A stretch of DNA of 64,000 bases from Conchiformibius sp. (GTDB lineage Bacteria; Pseudomonadota; Gammaproteobacteria; Burkholderiales; Neisseriaceae), in the NCBI GenBank assembly GCA_029984035.1, contig JASBYJ010000004.1:98536-162535 (forward strand), written 5' to 3'. A program made the position numbers and the translations under genes. The notes under the pieces were generated by a model. That model searched no databases and was not told where the DNA came from. It saw nothing but the letters and a program-made list of their open reading frames with translations. Of this stretch, positions 17,270-26,415 are shown in pieces. Each line of letters begins with the position of its first letter. The first letter of the stretch is position 1.

Positions 17270-19522
17270 ATGTTACAAATTGAAATCGACGGCAAACAAA
17301 TTGCGGTCAAGCAGGGCGTAACGGTGATGGAAGCCGCGCACCAGCTCGGCACCTATATCCCGCATTTTTGCTACCACAAAAAATTGTCCATCGCCGCCAA
17401 CTGCCGCATGTGCTTGGTGGAAGTGGAAAAAGCTCCCAAACCCCTGCCTGCCTGCGCCACGCCGGTAACGGACGGCATGGTGGTGCATACCCATTCGCCC
17501 AAAGCCAAACAAGCGCAACAGGGCGTGATGGAATTTCTGCTCATCAACCACCCGCTCGACTGCCCCATTTGCGACCAAGGCGGCGAATGCCAGCTTCAGG
17601 ATTTGGCGGTGGGCTACGGCAAATCGTCCAGCCGCTATCAGGAAGCCAAACGCAGTGTGGTCGGCAAAGACATGGGTCCTTTGGTGTCCGCCGCCGAAAT
17701 GAGCCGTTGCATACACTGCACCCGTTGCGTGCGCTTCACCGAAGAAGTGGCGGGCGTGCAGGAAATCGGTATGGCGAACCGTGGCGAGTTTTCCGAAATC
17801 ATGCCCTTTATCGGCAAGGCGGTGGAAACCGAATTGTCGGGCAATGTGATTGATTTGTGTCCCGTGGGCGCATTGACCAGCAAACCGTTCCGTTACGATG
17901 CACGTTCTTGGGAAATGTCGCGCCGCAAAACCGTGTCGGCGCACGATGCTTTGGGCAGCAATCTGATTGTCCAAACCAAAGACCACACCGTGCGCCGCGT
18001 GTTGCCGCTTGAAAACGAAGCGATTAACGAATGCTGGATTAGCGACCGCGACCGTTTCGCTTATGAAGGTTTGTATCACGAAAGCCGTTTGAAAACGCCG
18101 AAAATCAAACACGGCGGCGAATGGCACGAAGTGGATTGGCAAACGGCTTTGGAATACGTCCGCAAAACGCTGGACTGCATCGCCCGCGAAGACGGCAAAG
18201 ATGCCATCGGCATTTGGGCGAACCCGATGAATACGGTGGAAGAGCTGTATTTGGCGAAAAAACTGGCAGCAGGTTTGGGCATCAACAGCTTGGACAGCCG
18301 TTTGCGCCAGCAGGACAACCGTCTTGCAGGCAGCCTGAAAGGGGCGCAGTGGCTCGGACAAAGCATCGAGCAGCTTGCCGCTTGCGATGCGGTGCTGGTG
18401 GTGGGTGCGAATTTGCGTAAGGAACAGCCCCTGCTTACCGCCCGTTTGCGCCGTTCCGCCAAAAACGGCATGGCATTGAGCGTGGTGGCTTCCAATTATG
18501 AAAAACTGCATATGCCTTTGTTTGTCCATGATATTGTCCACCCGAACAAATGGGCGGGCTGTCTGGAGGAAATGGCGAAAGATTTGAACGGTGCGGTCAG
18601 CAGCAATCTTTCCGGCGCGGAAAAATCCGCCGTGCTGCTGGGCGCGGAAGTGCAAAACCATCCCGATTTTGCCGCCATTTACGCGGCGGCGCAGGCTTTG
18701 GCCGATGCCACCGGCTCGCTGCTGGGCGTGTTGCCGCAAGCGGCCAACAGCGTGGGCGCGGACGTACTCGGCTTCAATCAGGGCGACACGCTGTCCGAAA
18801 TGATTGCCAAACCGAAAAAAGCCGTGCTGCTGTTCAACGTCGAACCCGAATGCGACACCGCAGGCGGCGCGGCGGCGGTGGCGGCTTTGCGCGAGGCGAA
18901 CAGCGTGATGGCGTTTGCCGCTTACGAAAGCGAAACTTTGCGCGATGTGTGCGACATTATGTTGCCGGTGGCGCCGTTTACCGAAACTTCAGGCAGCCTC
19001 GTCAATATGGAAGGGCGTGTGCAGTCGTTTCACGGCGTGGTGCGCGGCTACGGCGATTCGCGCCCCTTGTGGAAAGTGTTGCGCGTATTGGGAAATGTAT
19101 TTGAATTGAAAGGATTTGATTTTGACAGCAGCGAACAGGTGCTGGCCGAAGCGCTGCCCGAAGGCTGGCAAAGCCGTTTGGACAACCGCAGCGAATGGCA
19201 GGGCTTTTCCAAATGGGCGGGCGGGCTGATGCGCACCGGCGGCGTGGCGATTTACCACAGCGACCCGATTGTGCGCCGTGCCGCATCTTTGCAGCAAACC
19301 GTCCATGCCGCCGTGCCGGAAGCGCGGGTTCACCCCGACACGCTGCTGCTGTTGGGTTTGAAAGACGGCGCGTCCGCCACCGCCAAGCAAAACGGCAGCC
19401 AAGTGGCGGTCAGTGTCCGCGCCGATGCCGCGCTGCCTGAAAACACGGTGTATCTGCCCGCACACGCCGCCAATGCGGCTTTGGGCGGCCTGATGAACAG
19501 CATTGAACTTGTGGGGTCTTAA
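17270..19522 (+). CDS. nuoG: NADH-quinone oxidoreductase subunit G
   Basis: The 750-aa 75-kDa subunit. The N-terminal [2Fe-2S] domain has CYHKKLSIAANCRMC and a later Cys. Then comes the Cys/His [4Fe-4S] segment HPLDCPICDQGGECQLQD and the ferredoxin-like SRCIHCTRCVRF. The C-terminal ~530 residues are the molybdopterin-enzyme-like fold. Stop and nuoH start are 2 bp apart, one of the junctions without cargo. Confidence 0.98.
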   Translation: MLQIEIDGKQIAVKQGVTVMEAAHQLGTYIPHFCYHKKLSIAANCRMCLVEVEKAPKPLPACATPVTDGMVVHTHSPKAKQAQQGVMEFLLINHPLDCPICDQGGECQLQDLAVGYGKSSSRYQEAKRSVVGKDMGPLVSAAEMSRCIHCTRCVRFTEEVAGVQEIGMANRGEFSEIMPFIGKAVETELSGNVIDLCPVGALTSKPFRYDARSWEMSRRKTVSAHDALGSNLIVQTKDHTVRRVLPLENEAINECWISDRDRFAYEGLYHESRLKTPKIKHGGEWHEVDWQTALEYVRKTLDCIAREDGKDAIGIWANPMNTVEELYLAKKLAAGLGINSLDSRLRQQDNRLAGSLKGAQWLGQSIEQLAACDAVLVVGANLRKEQPLLTARLRRSAKNGMALSVVASNYEKLHMPLFVHDIVHPNKWAGCLEEMAKDLNGAVSSNLSGAEKSAVLLGAEVQNHPDFAAIYAAAQALADATGSLLGVLPQAANSVGADVLGFNQGDTLSEMIAKPKKAVLLFNVEPECDTAGGAAAVAALREANSVMAFAAYESETLRDVCDIMLPVAPFTETSGSLVNMEGRVQSFHGVVRGYGDSRPLWKVLRVLGNVFELKGFDFDSSEQVLAEALPEGWQSRLDNRSEWQGFSKWAGGLMRTGGVAIYHSDPIVRRAASLQQTVHAAVPEARVHPDTLLLLGLKDGASATAKQNGSQVAVSVRADAALPENTVYLPAHAANAALGGLMNSIELVGS

Positions 19523-19524
19523 TC

Positions 19525-20574
19525 ATGCAAGAATGGTTCCAAGCCCTGTTGGGCAACGAAATCGGCTTAATCGTTTCCATTTTGTTGAAAATCGTGATGA
19601 TTTTGCTGCCCCTGATTCTCACGGTGGCGTATCTGACCTATTTTGAACGCAAAGTCATCGGCTATATGCAGTTGCGCGTGGGTCCCAACGTAACCGGCCC
19701 CTACGGACTGATTCAGCCCTTTGCGGACGTGTTGAAACTGCTGTTTAAGGAAGTAACGCGCCCGTCCGTATCCAACAAAGCTCTGTTTTACATCGGCCCG
19801 ATGATGTCGCTGATGCCCGCGTTTGCGGCGTGGGCGGTGATTCCGTTTTCCGATGAATGGCTGCTCACCAACGTGGACGCGGGATTGCTGTATATTCTGA
19901 TGATTACCTCCCTTTCCGTGTACGGTGTGATTATCGCGGGCTGGGCGTCCAACTCCAAATATTCCTTTTTGGGCGCGATGCGTTCTTCCGCGCAAACCAT
20001 TTCCTACGAAATCGCGATGGGCGCGGCATTGGTGTGTGTGGTGATGGTTTCAGGCAGCATGAATTTTAACGACATTGTCGCGGCGCAAGCCAAAGGCATT
20101 GCCGGCGGTTCCATCTTTTCTTGGAACTGGTTTGCGCTGTTCCCCGTGTTTTTGGTGTACCTGATTTCCGCCGTTGCCGAAACCAACCGCGCCCCGTTTG
20201 ACGTGGCGGAGGGCGAATCGGAAATCGTGGCGGGCTTCCATGTGGAATATTCGGGCTTTGCCTTTGCGCTGTTTTTCCTTGCCGAATACATCTTTATGAT
20301 TTTAATCGGCGCACTCACCGCAATTATGTTTTTGGGCGGCTGGCTGTCGCCGTTTCCGCAAAGCTGGGGCATCATCGGCGCACCGAGCGCGTTTTGGATG
20401 TTCCTGAAAATGGCCTTGATTTTGTACGGCTATTTGTGGATTCGTGCCACTTTCCCGCGCTACCGTTACGACCAAATCATGCGTTTGGGCTGGAAAGTGC
20501 TGATTCCGGTGGGTTTTATCGGGATTGCCGTGTTGGCGGCTTGGATGGCTTCGCCGTTGAATTTGTGGAAGTAA
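19525..20574 (+). CDS. nuoH: NADH-quinone oxidoreductase subunit H
   Basis: The 349-aa membrane subunit with eight or so helices that links the quinone site to the proton channels. Hallmarks are YFERKVIGYMQLRVGPN near residue 40 and the acidic AETNRAPFDVAEGESEIVAG loop. The start is 2 bp after nuoG. A DUS follows the stop. Confidence 0.98.
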   Translation: MQEWFQALLGNEIGLIVSILLKIVMILLPLILTVAYLTYFERKVIGYMQLRVGPNVTGPYGLIQPFADVLKLLFKEVTRPSVSNKALFYIGPMMSLMPAFAAWAVIPFSDEWLLTNVDAGLLYILMITSLSVYGVIIAGWASNSKYSFLGAMRSSAQTISYEIAMGAALVCVVMVSGSMNFNDIVAAQAKGIAGGSIFSWNWFALFPVFLVYLISAVAETNRAPFDVAEGESEIVAGFHVEYSGFAFALFFLAEYIFMILIGALTAIMFLGGWLSPFPQSWGIIGAPSAFWMFLKMALILYGYLWIRATFPRYRYDQIMRLGWKVLIPVGFIGIAVLAAWMASPLNLWK

Positions 20575-20600
20575 ATTCAATTTTTCAGGCTGCCTGAAAC

Positions 20601-20816
20601 ATGGATTTAGGGCAATGGATTGAATTTTTCTGTGTCGTTTTATATGGCACATGGATTGCAGGCACGCTTTGTTATTTGCCCGAAGGTATATTGGATATTT
20701 TCTGTGTATTCTCAAAATGGCAACCGGAGCGGCAAAATGCGTTACGCCGTCTTAAGCTTTTGGTTTTGAATATATTGGGAATTGCCGTTGTATTTTATCT
20801 TCGGGCTGTGTTGTGA
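20601..20816 (+). CDS. small hypothetical membrane protein
   Basis: A 71-aa protein with two hydrophobic segments (WIEFFCVVLYGTWIAGTLCY and LLVLNILGIAVVFYLRAVL) separated by a basic loop. Unknown family. It starts right after a DUS in the nuoH-nuoI gap. No convincing Shine-Dalgarno apart from the purines in the DUS tail, so confidence is moderate. Confidence 0.5.
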   Translation: MDLGQWIEFFCVVLYGTWIAGTLCYLPEGILDIFCVFSKWQPERQNALRRLKLLVLNILGIAVVFYLRAVL

Positions 20817-20906
20817 CAATGAGCAATATTTGACGGTTTAAGTTGTGTTTGGCATTAAGCTGTTTCAGGCTGCCTGAAAGAACGATTTCATAACCGGATT
20901 GAATCG

Positions 20907-21815
20907 ATGGAACATCAACACGGTAGTTTTCATGCCGATGCGGGCAATGTGCGGGTTTTGAGAACGGCATTATTGATTACGGCTGCTTTTATGTTGATAG
21001 AGGCGGCGGTGGGAGTAGTGTCCGGAAGTTTGGCGTTGCTTTCCGATGCGGGGCATATGCTTTCCGATGCGGCCGCTTTGGGCTTGGCACTTTTGGCATT
21101 TAAGCTTGGAGAGCGTCCGGCGGATACGGCGCGCAGCTATGGTTACCAAAGGGTTGAAATCCTGGCCGCCGCATTAAACGGTTTGACTTTGGTTGCAATA
21201 GCGGTTTGGATTGTGGTGGAAGCCGTGCAACGGCTGTTGGCTCCGCCCCGCGTTGTCGGATGGCTGATGTTGTGTACCGCGTTGCTCGGTTTGCTGGTTA
21301 ACCTGCTTGTGATGGCCTTAATGAAGCGGGAAGCCGACACCGAAGGCAATATCAATATGCGCGGTGCTTATCTGCATGTATTGGGCGATTTGCTGGGTTC
21401 TGCCGGAGCGATTATTGCGGGTATCGTGATGCTGGTGTTCGGTTGGTATTGGGCGGACCCTTTAATCAGCTTGCTGATTGCGGCATTGATTGCCAAAAGC
21501 GGTTGGCAGGTTTTGCGCGACAGCGTTCATGTTTTGATGGAAGGCACGCCGCCGCAGGTTGATTTGGCAACGATTGTGTCCGACATCCGCCAAATAGACG
21601 GGGTATTGGACGTGCACGATTTGCACGCATGGACGATTACCAGCCGCAGCCATGCTTTATCGTGTCATATTGCGGTATCGGGCGGATTAACGGTGGAACA
21701 GGCGGCAAAAATTAATGCGTTGGTTCAGGCGGCGGTGCAAAAGCACGGTATCGGACACGTTACCATACAAACCGAGCCGCTTTCAGGCTGCCTGAAAACA
21801 GATTGTTTAACTTAA
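20907..21815 (+). CDS. cation diffusion facilitator (ZitB/CzcD type)
   Basis: A 302-aa six-helix metal:H+ antiporter. Zn-site motifs are SDAGHMLSDAAALG in TM2 and HVLGDLLGSAGAI in TM5 (H-x-x-x-D pairs), with an N-terminal HQHGSFHAD. The C-terminal ferredoxin-like domain has DVHDLHAWTITS with metal-binding His. It should export Zn2+ or a similar ion. The final residues SGCLKTDCLT are encoded by a DUS at the 3' end. Cargo between nuoH and nuoI. Confidence 0.9.
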   Translation: MEHQHGSFHADAGNVRVLRTALLITAAFMLIEAAVGVVSGSLALLSDAGHMLSDAAALGLALLAFKLGERPADTARSYGYQRVEILAAALNGLTLVAIAVWIVVEAVQRLLAPPRVVGWLMLCTALLGLLVNLLVMALMKREADTEGNINMRGAYLHVLGDLLGSAGAIIAGIVMLVFGWYWADPLISLLIAALIAKSGWQVLRDSVHVLMEGTPPQVDLATIVSDIRQIDGVLDVHDLHAWTITSRSHALSCHIAVSGGLTVEQAAKINALVQAAVQKHGIGHVTIQTEPLSGCLKTDCLT

Positions 21816-21853
21816 AAGGCTATCCGTAATCATTAAAGGGATAGGATGTCAAA

Positions 21854-22333
21854 ATGGCTAATTTTTTTAAAACCTTTTTACTTGGCGAACTTGTCAAAGG
21901 CATGGGCGTAACGCTCAAGAATTTCTTTGTGCGCAAAGATACCATTATGTTTCCCGAAGAAAAAACGCCGCAATCGGTGCGTTTTCGCGGTTTGCACGCG
22001 CAACGTCGTTACCCCAACGGCGAAGAGCGGTGTATCGCCTGCAAATTGTGCGAAGCAGTGTGTCCTGCGATGGCGATTAACATCGAAAGCGAGCAAAGGG
22101 AAGACGGCAGCCGCCGTACCACGCGTTACGACATCGACTTGACCAAGTGCATTTTCTGCGGTTTTTGCGAAGAAGCCTGTCCTGTCGATGCCATTGTGGA
22201 AACGCATATTTTGGAATATCACGGTGAAAAACGCGGTGATTTGCATATGACCAAATCGATTTTGTTGGCGATTGGAGATCAATATGAGGAAGAAATTGCC
22301 AAACGCAAAGCCGCTGATGCGCCTTACCGTTGA
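21854..22333 (+). CDS. nuoI: NADH-quinone oxidoreductase subunit I
   Basis: The 159-aa 23-kDa ferredoxin-like subunit. It has two [4Fe-4S] motifs, CIACKLCEAVCP and CIFCGFCEEACP (clusters N6a and N6b), and an N-terminal amphipathic segment that sits on the membrane arm. A 123-bp gap with a DUS separates it from nuoJ. Confidence 0.98.
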   Translation: MANFFKTFLLGELVKGMGVTLKNFFVRKDTIMFPEEKTPQSVRFRGLHAQRRYPNGEERCIACKLCEAVCPAMAINIESEQREDGSRRTTRYDIDLTKCIFCGFCEEACPVDAIVETHILEYHGEKRGDLHMTKSILLAIGDQYEEEIAKRKAADAPYR

Positions 22334-22456
22334 TATGTAAACAAAGCGTACGGGTGATGTAAGCGGTATTTTGCCCCGAGTGCTTTCATTTTCTGAAAAA
22401 TAGGCTGTTCAGGCAGCCTGAAAGAATGTGTAGATTGTAATCAAGAGAGTAATCCC

Positions 22457-23101
22457 ATGACTTTTTCATTGGTATTGTTTTATCTGTTGGCGGCAGTGAT
22501 TGTGTTCGGTGCCGTACGCACGGTTACCGCTAAAAATCCGGTTCATGCCGCGCTGCATTTGGTTTTGACCTTCTGCGTATCGGCGGTGATGTGGATGTTG
22601 ATGCAGGCCGAGTTTCTCGGTTTGACTCTGGTGGTGGTGTATGTCGGCGCCGTGATGGTGCTGTTCCTGTTTGTCGTGATGATGCTGAATATTGATGTGG
22701 AAGAAATGCGCAAGGGTTTTTGGCGCAATGCGCCGGTTGCCTTCACGGTCGGCATTTTGATGGCGGCGGTATTGATTGCAGTGTTGCTTGCTCCTGCCAC
22801 CGCTCTGAACGAATTCGGTTTGATGCGGGATGTGCCTGCCGAATACAGCAATGTGCGCGATTTGGGTATGCAGCTCTATACCGCTTACGTATGGCAGTTT
22901 GAACTTGCTGCGGTATTGCTGGCATTGGGTATGGTTGCGGCGATTGCTTTGGCACACAGGCCTTCGACCAATCCCAAACGGATTGACCCTGCCGAACAAG
23001 TAAAAGTTACCGCCGACAGCAGCCGTGTGCGTTTGGTTCAGATGGCTGCGGAGATACAGGCACCGACAGAACAACCGGAACAAAAGGAAAATGCGGCATG
23101 A
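22457..23101 (+). CDS. nuoJ: NADH-quinone oxidoreductase subunit J
   Basis: The 214-aa membrane subunit with five helices. The conserved LVVVYVGAVMVLFLFVVMML segment in TM3 carries the pi-bulge Tyr-Gly. The C-terminal ~45 residues are polar and extend past the usual core. It overlaps nuoK by 4 bp (ATGA). Confidence 0.97.
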   Translation: MTFSLVLFYLLAAVIVFGAVRTVTAKNPVHAALHLVLTFCVSAVMWMLMQAEFLGLTLVVVYVGAVMVLFLFVVMMLNIDVEEMRKGFWRNAPVAFTVGILMAAVLIAVLLAPATALNEFGLMRDVPAEYSNVRDLGMQLYTAYVWQFELAAVLLALGMVAAIALAHRPSTNPKRIDPAEQVKVTADSSRVRLVQMAAEIQAPTEQPEQKENAA

Positions 23102-23403
23102 TTACGATTACACATTATTTGGTGTTGGCGGCTCTGCTGTTCGGCATCAGCGCGATGGGAATTTTTATGAACCGCAAAAATGTGCTGGTGCTGCTGATGT
23201 CCATCGAGCTGATGCTGCTGGCGGTGAATTTCAACTTTATCGCGTTTTCGCAGTATTTGGGCGATACGGCGGGGCAGGTGTTCGTATTTTTCGTGCTGAC
23301 GGTGGCGGCGGCGGAAAGTGCCATCGGTCTGGCGATTATGGTGTTGGTGTTCCGCAACCGTAAAACGATTAATGTAAGCGAATTGAACAGCTTGAAAGGT
23401 TAG
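23098..23403 (+). CDS. nuoK: NADH-quinone oxidoreductase subunit K
   Basis: The 101-aa three-helix subunit. The membrane glutamates used in proton transfer are in LLMSIELMLLAVN and TVAAAESAIGLAI. The start overlaps the nuoJ stop. A DUS follows the stop, then cargo. Confidence 0.98.
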   Translation: MITITHYLVLAALLFGISAMGIFMNRKNVLVLLMSIELMLLAVNFNFIAFSQYLGDTAGQVFVFFVLTVAAAESAIGLAIMVLVFRNRKTINVSELNSLKG

Positions 23404-23523
23404 GATTTCAGGCAGCCTGAAAACTGCCGCAGGCTTTTGTTTTAATGATAATGCCTGATGAAATGAGCAGGTATCGAAATGACTATCTCAGGCAGCCTGA
23501 ACGTTTATTTGGGGAGAAAGTAT

Positions 23524-23985
23524 ATGTTTTTTCAGAAAAAGCTGGCATGGATGTTGGTGTTTTGCGTGTCGGTTGCCTGTGTGAAACCTTCTAACACTCA
23601 AATTACCCCTGATTTTATCGAGCGCACGCAAGACAAAACGCCCCAACAATTGGCCGCCATGCTTTATCGCCAGACTCATGCCAAATATCACAACCGCATG
23701 ATAGACCGTTGCACTCAAATGCAGGTGAAACAAGAACAAAGCAAAGTGATTTTCGAACATTTGTTGCTGGAAAAGAAATGCAACAATGCCGTGCGCAAGA
23801 TGAATGCGGCGCAAGTGAAACAGTATCTGCACAAAGCCAAACAATTTCGTGTGAACCAAATTCAAAAAGTGCCGACGGCCAAAATGATTTTGAATGGCGG
23901 CGTGGTTCAGGTATACCGCTATTACCTGATGCCCGGGCGCAAACCGGTCGGCGAATTTCAAATTGATAAAAACGACATCCGCTGA
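23524..23985 (+). CDS. hypothetical lipoprotein
   Basis: A 153-aa protein with a lipoprotein signal (LAWMLVFCVSVAC, Cys about residue 20). The mature part is basic and helical with a conserved-looking pair of Cys (RCTQMQ and KKCNNAV). Unknown family. ATG 23524 follows GGGGAG; 15 upstream codons of open frame include a DUS. Cargo between nuoK and nuoL. Confidence 0.6.
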   Translation: MFFQKKLAWMLVFCVSVACVKPSNTQITPDFIERTQDKTPQQLAAMLYRQTHAKYHNRMIDRCTQMQVKQEQSKVIFEHLLLEKKCNNAVRKMNAAQVKQYLHKAKQFRVNQIQKVPTAKMILNGGVVQVYRYYLMPGRKPVGEFQIDKNDIR

Positions 23986-24011
23986 TTTTCAGGCAGCCTG
24001 AAAAAGGGGAA

Positions 24012-24296
24012 ATGATTGTTCTGATTGCCGGTATGTTTGTTTTTCTGCCGGTTGCCAAGTTGCAGGATATTGTTGCTGACCGCGCCGCATGGCAATGGCT
24101 TTGCGTTGTACTGCAGTATCGGGCTTGTGATTGGCGCGGTGCGATGCCGTTTGTGGTGGAGGCGACGATAGTCGGGTTGTATGAGTGGGTATTTGCCGTG
24201 CTGCACCCTTATGCCGATTATTTGCTGCTGCGGATTGTGATTTACTTTGGCGGAGCGGTTTTGCCTTTCGTTCTGCCGCTGATGCTGCCGAAATGA
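24012..24296 (+). CDS. hypothetical membrane protein
   Basis: A 94-aa protein with two or three hydrophobic segments (VLIAGMFVFLPVAKL at the start and IVIYFGGAVLPFVLPLML at the end). Unknown family. It begins 10 bp after a DUS with GGGGAA as the ribosome site and ends just before the next DUS, the pattern of other cargo in this operon. Confidence 0.5.
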   Translation: MIVLIAGMFVFLPVAKLQDIVADRAAWQWLCVVLQYRACDWRGAMPFVVEATIVGLYEWVFAVLHPYADYLLLRIVIYFGGAVLPFVLPLMLPK

Positions 24297-24346
24297 TTTT
24301 CAGGCAGCCTGAAACCAAAAAAGTTTTAAATTAAAGGGTTCATAAA

Positions 24347-26356
24347 ATGAACGACATGACTTTATATCTCATCATCGCGCTCACGCCTTTGGCGGGTTCC
24401 CTGCTGGCGGGCTTGTTCGGCAAGCAAATCGGACGGCGCGGCGCACATTGCGCCACCATCGCGGGCGTATTGGTTTCCGCCTTGCTGTCGGCGTATGTGT
24501 TGTGCGGCTTTATCAACGGCACGCGCAGCAAGTTTGACGAAAACGTTTACACTTGGCTGACGATGGGCAACACCGATTTTTCGGTGGGCTTTTTGGTGGA
24601 CGGACTGACCGCCATGATGATGGTGGTCGTTACCAGCGTGTCGCTGATGGTGCATATCTACACCATCGGCTATATGCACGATGAAAAAACCGGCTACCAA
24701 CGCTTTTTCAGCTATATTTCCCTGTTTACTTTCAGCATGTTGATGCTGGTGATGAGCAACAACTTCATTCAGCTTTTCTTCGGCTGGGAAGCGGTGGGCT
24801 TGGTGTCCTACCTGCTTATCGGTTTCTACTTCAAACGCGACAGCGCGATTTTCGCCAATCTGAAAGCGTTTTTGGTAAACCGTGTCGGCGACTTCGGCTT
24901 TTTGCTTGGCATCGGCTTGGTGTTGGCGTATTTCGGCGGCAGCCTGCGTTATCAGGACGTGTTTGCCAACCTGCCGCAAGCGGCGCACTCATCGTTTCTC
25001 GGCACGGATTTGATTACCGTAACCTGCCTGCTGCTGTTTGTCGGCGCGATGGGCAAATCGGCGCAATTCCCCCTGCACGTTTGGCTGCCCGACTCAATGG
25101 AAGGCCCCACCCCGATTTCCGCGCTGATTCACGCCGCCACGATGGTAACGGCGGGCTTGTTTATGGTGTCGCGCATGTCGCCGATGTATGAAATGAGCAC
25201 CACCGCCTTGAGCGTGATTATGGTGATTGGCGCGGTTACCGCCCTGTTTATGGGCTTTTTGGGCACCATTCAAAACGACATCAAGCGCGTGATTGCCTAT
25301 TCCACCCTGTCGCAACTGGGCTATATGACCGTTGCGCTGGGCGTGTCGGCGTATTCCATCGCCATGTTCCATGTGATGACGCACGCCTTTTTCAAAGCCC
25401 TGCTGTTTTTGGCGGCAGGCAGCGTGATTATCGGCATGCACCACGACCAAGACATGCGCAATATGGGCAATCTGCGCAAATACATGCCGATTACTTGGCT
25501 GACCATGCTGATTGGCAACCTGTCGCTGATTGGCACGCCCCTGTTTTCCGGTTTCTATTCAAAAGATTCCATTATCGAAGCCGTGCATGCCAGCACGCTG
25601 CCCGGAAGCGGTTTTGCCTATTTTGCGGTGTTGGCGAGCGTGTTTGTTACCGCGTTTTACGCATTCCGCCAATACTTTATCGTGTTTCACGGGCCGGAAC
25701 GCTGGCGTGAGGCCAAGCACGACCATCATCATGACGACCACGGCCACCATCACGGCTTGTCCCCGAAAGATAATCCGCACGAAAGCCCTTGGGTGGTTAC
25801 TTTCCCCTTGATTTTCTTGGCAGTTCCGTCTGTGATTATTGGTGCGCTGACCATCGAGCCTTTGCTGTACGGCGACTTTTTGAAAGACGCGGTGTACGTC
25901 AATCACGAGCTGCACCCCGTGATGGTCACAATGAAAGCGGAGTTTCACGGCATTTTCGGCATGGTGGCGCACAGCGTGGCAACGCCCGTGCTGTATTTGG
26001 CGATTGGCGGCGTGGCGGCGGCGTGGTTCTTGTACATTAAAGCGCCGCACCTGCCCGCGCGTATCGCGCAAACCTTCGCGCCCGTTTATAAGCTGTTGGA
26101 CAACAAATACTATTTGGACGTGATTTACTTCAATGTATTTGCCAAAGGCAGCCGCGCATTGGGCAACTTCTTCTGGAAAGCGGGCGACACCGCCGTGATT
26201 GACAACGGCATTGTAAACGGTGCGGCGAAAGCGGTGGGCTGCGTGGCGGCGCAGGTTCGCAAGGCGCAAACGGGCTTTATCTACACCTATGCGGCGGTAA
26301 TGGTGGCGGGGGTGTTGGTGCTGGTGGTGGCGTTTTTCTGGAATTTGTGGTTTTAG
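24347..26356 (+). CDS. nuoL: NADH-quinone oxidoreductase subunit L
   Basis: The 669-aa antiporter-like proton channel with the long C-terminal lateral helix. Seen: LFFGWEAVGLVSYLLIGF (key Glu), HVWLPDSMEGPTPISALIHAATMVTAG, and the Lys/His axis. Around residue 460 the loop REAKHDHHHDDHGHHHG is unusually His-rich. The gene is followed at once by a DUS pair and the maf island, which splits it from nuoM by 8.4 kb. Confidence 0.98.
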   Translation: MNDMTLYLIIALTPLAGSLLAGLFGKQIGRRGAHCATIAGVLVSALLSAYVLCGFINGTRSKFDENVYTWLTMGNTDFSVGFLVDGLTAMMMVVVTSVSLMVHIYTIGYMHDEKTGYQRFFSYISLFTFSMLMLVMSNNFIQLFFGWEAVGLVSYLLIGFYFKRDSAIFANLKAFLVNRVGDFGFLLGIGLVLAYFGGSLRYQDVFANLPQAAHSSFLGTDLITVTCLLLFVGAMGKSAQFPLHVWLPDSMEGPTPISALIHAATMVTAGLFMVSRMSPMYEMSTTALSVIMVIGAVTALFMGFLGTIQNDIKRVIAYSTLSQLGYMTVALGVSAYSIAMFHVMTHAFFKALLFLAAGSVIIGMHHDQDMRNMGNLRKYMPITWLTMLIGNLSLIGTPLFSGFYSKDSIIEAVHASTLPGSGFAYFAVLASVFVTAFYAFRQYFIVFHGPERWREAKHDHHHDDHGHHHGLSPKDNPHESPWVVTFPLIFLAVPSVIIGALTIEPLLYGDFLKDAVYVNHELHPVMVTMKAEFHGIFGMVAHSVATPVLYLAIGGVAAAWFLYIKAPHLPARIAQTFAPVYKLLDNKYYLDVIYFNVFAKGSRALGNFFWKAGDTAVIDNGIVNGAAKAVGCVAAQVRKAQTGFIYTYAAVMVAGVLVLVVAFFWNLWF

Positions 26357-26415
26357 AAAAAAGTTTCAGGCAGCCTGAAATTTGGGGCTGCCTGAATAAA
26401 CCAAAGGATTGTGAA

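Noticed and set aside
17273..18739. 488-codon open frame on the minus strand
   Set aside because: Antisense to nuoG, with no recognisable family and the typical shadow composition.
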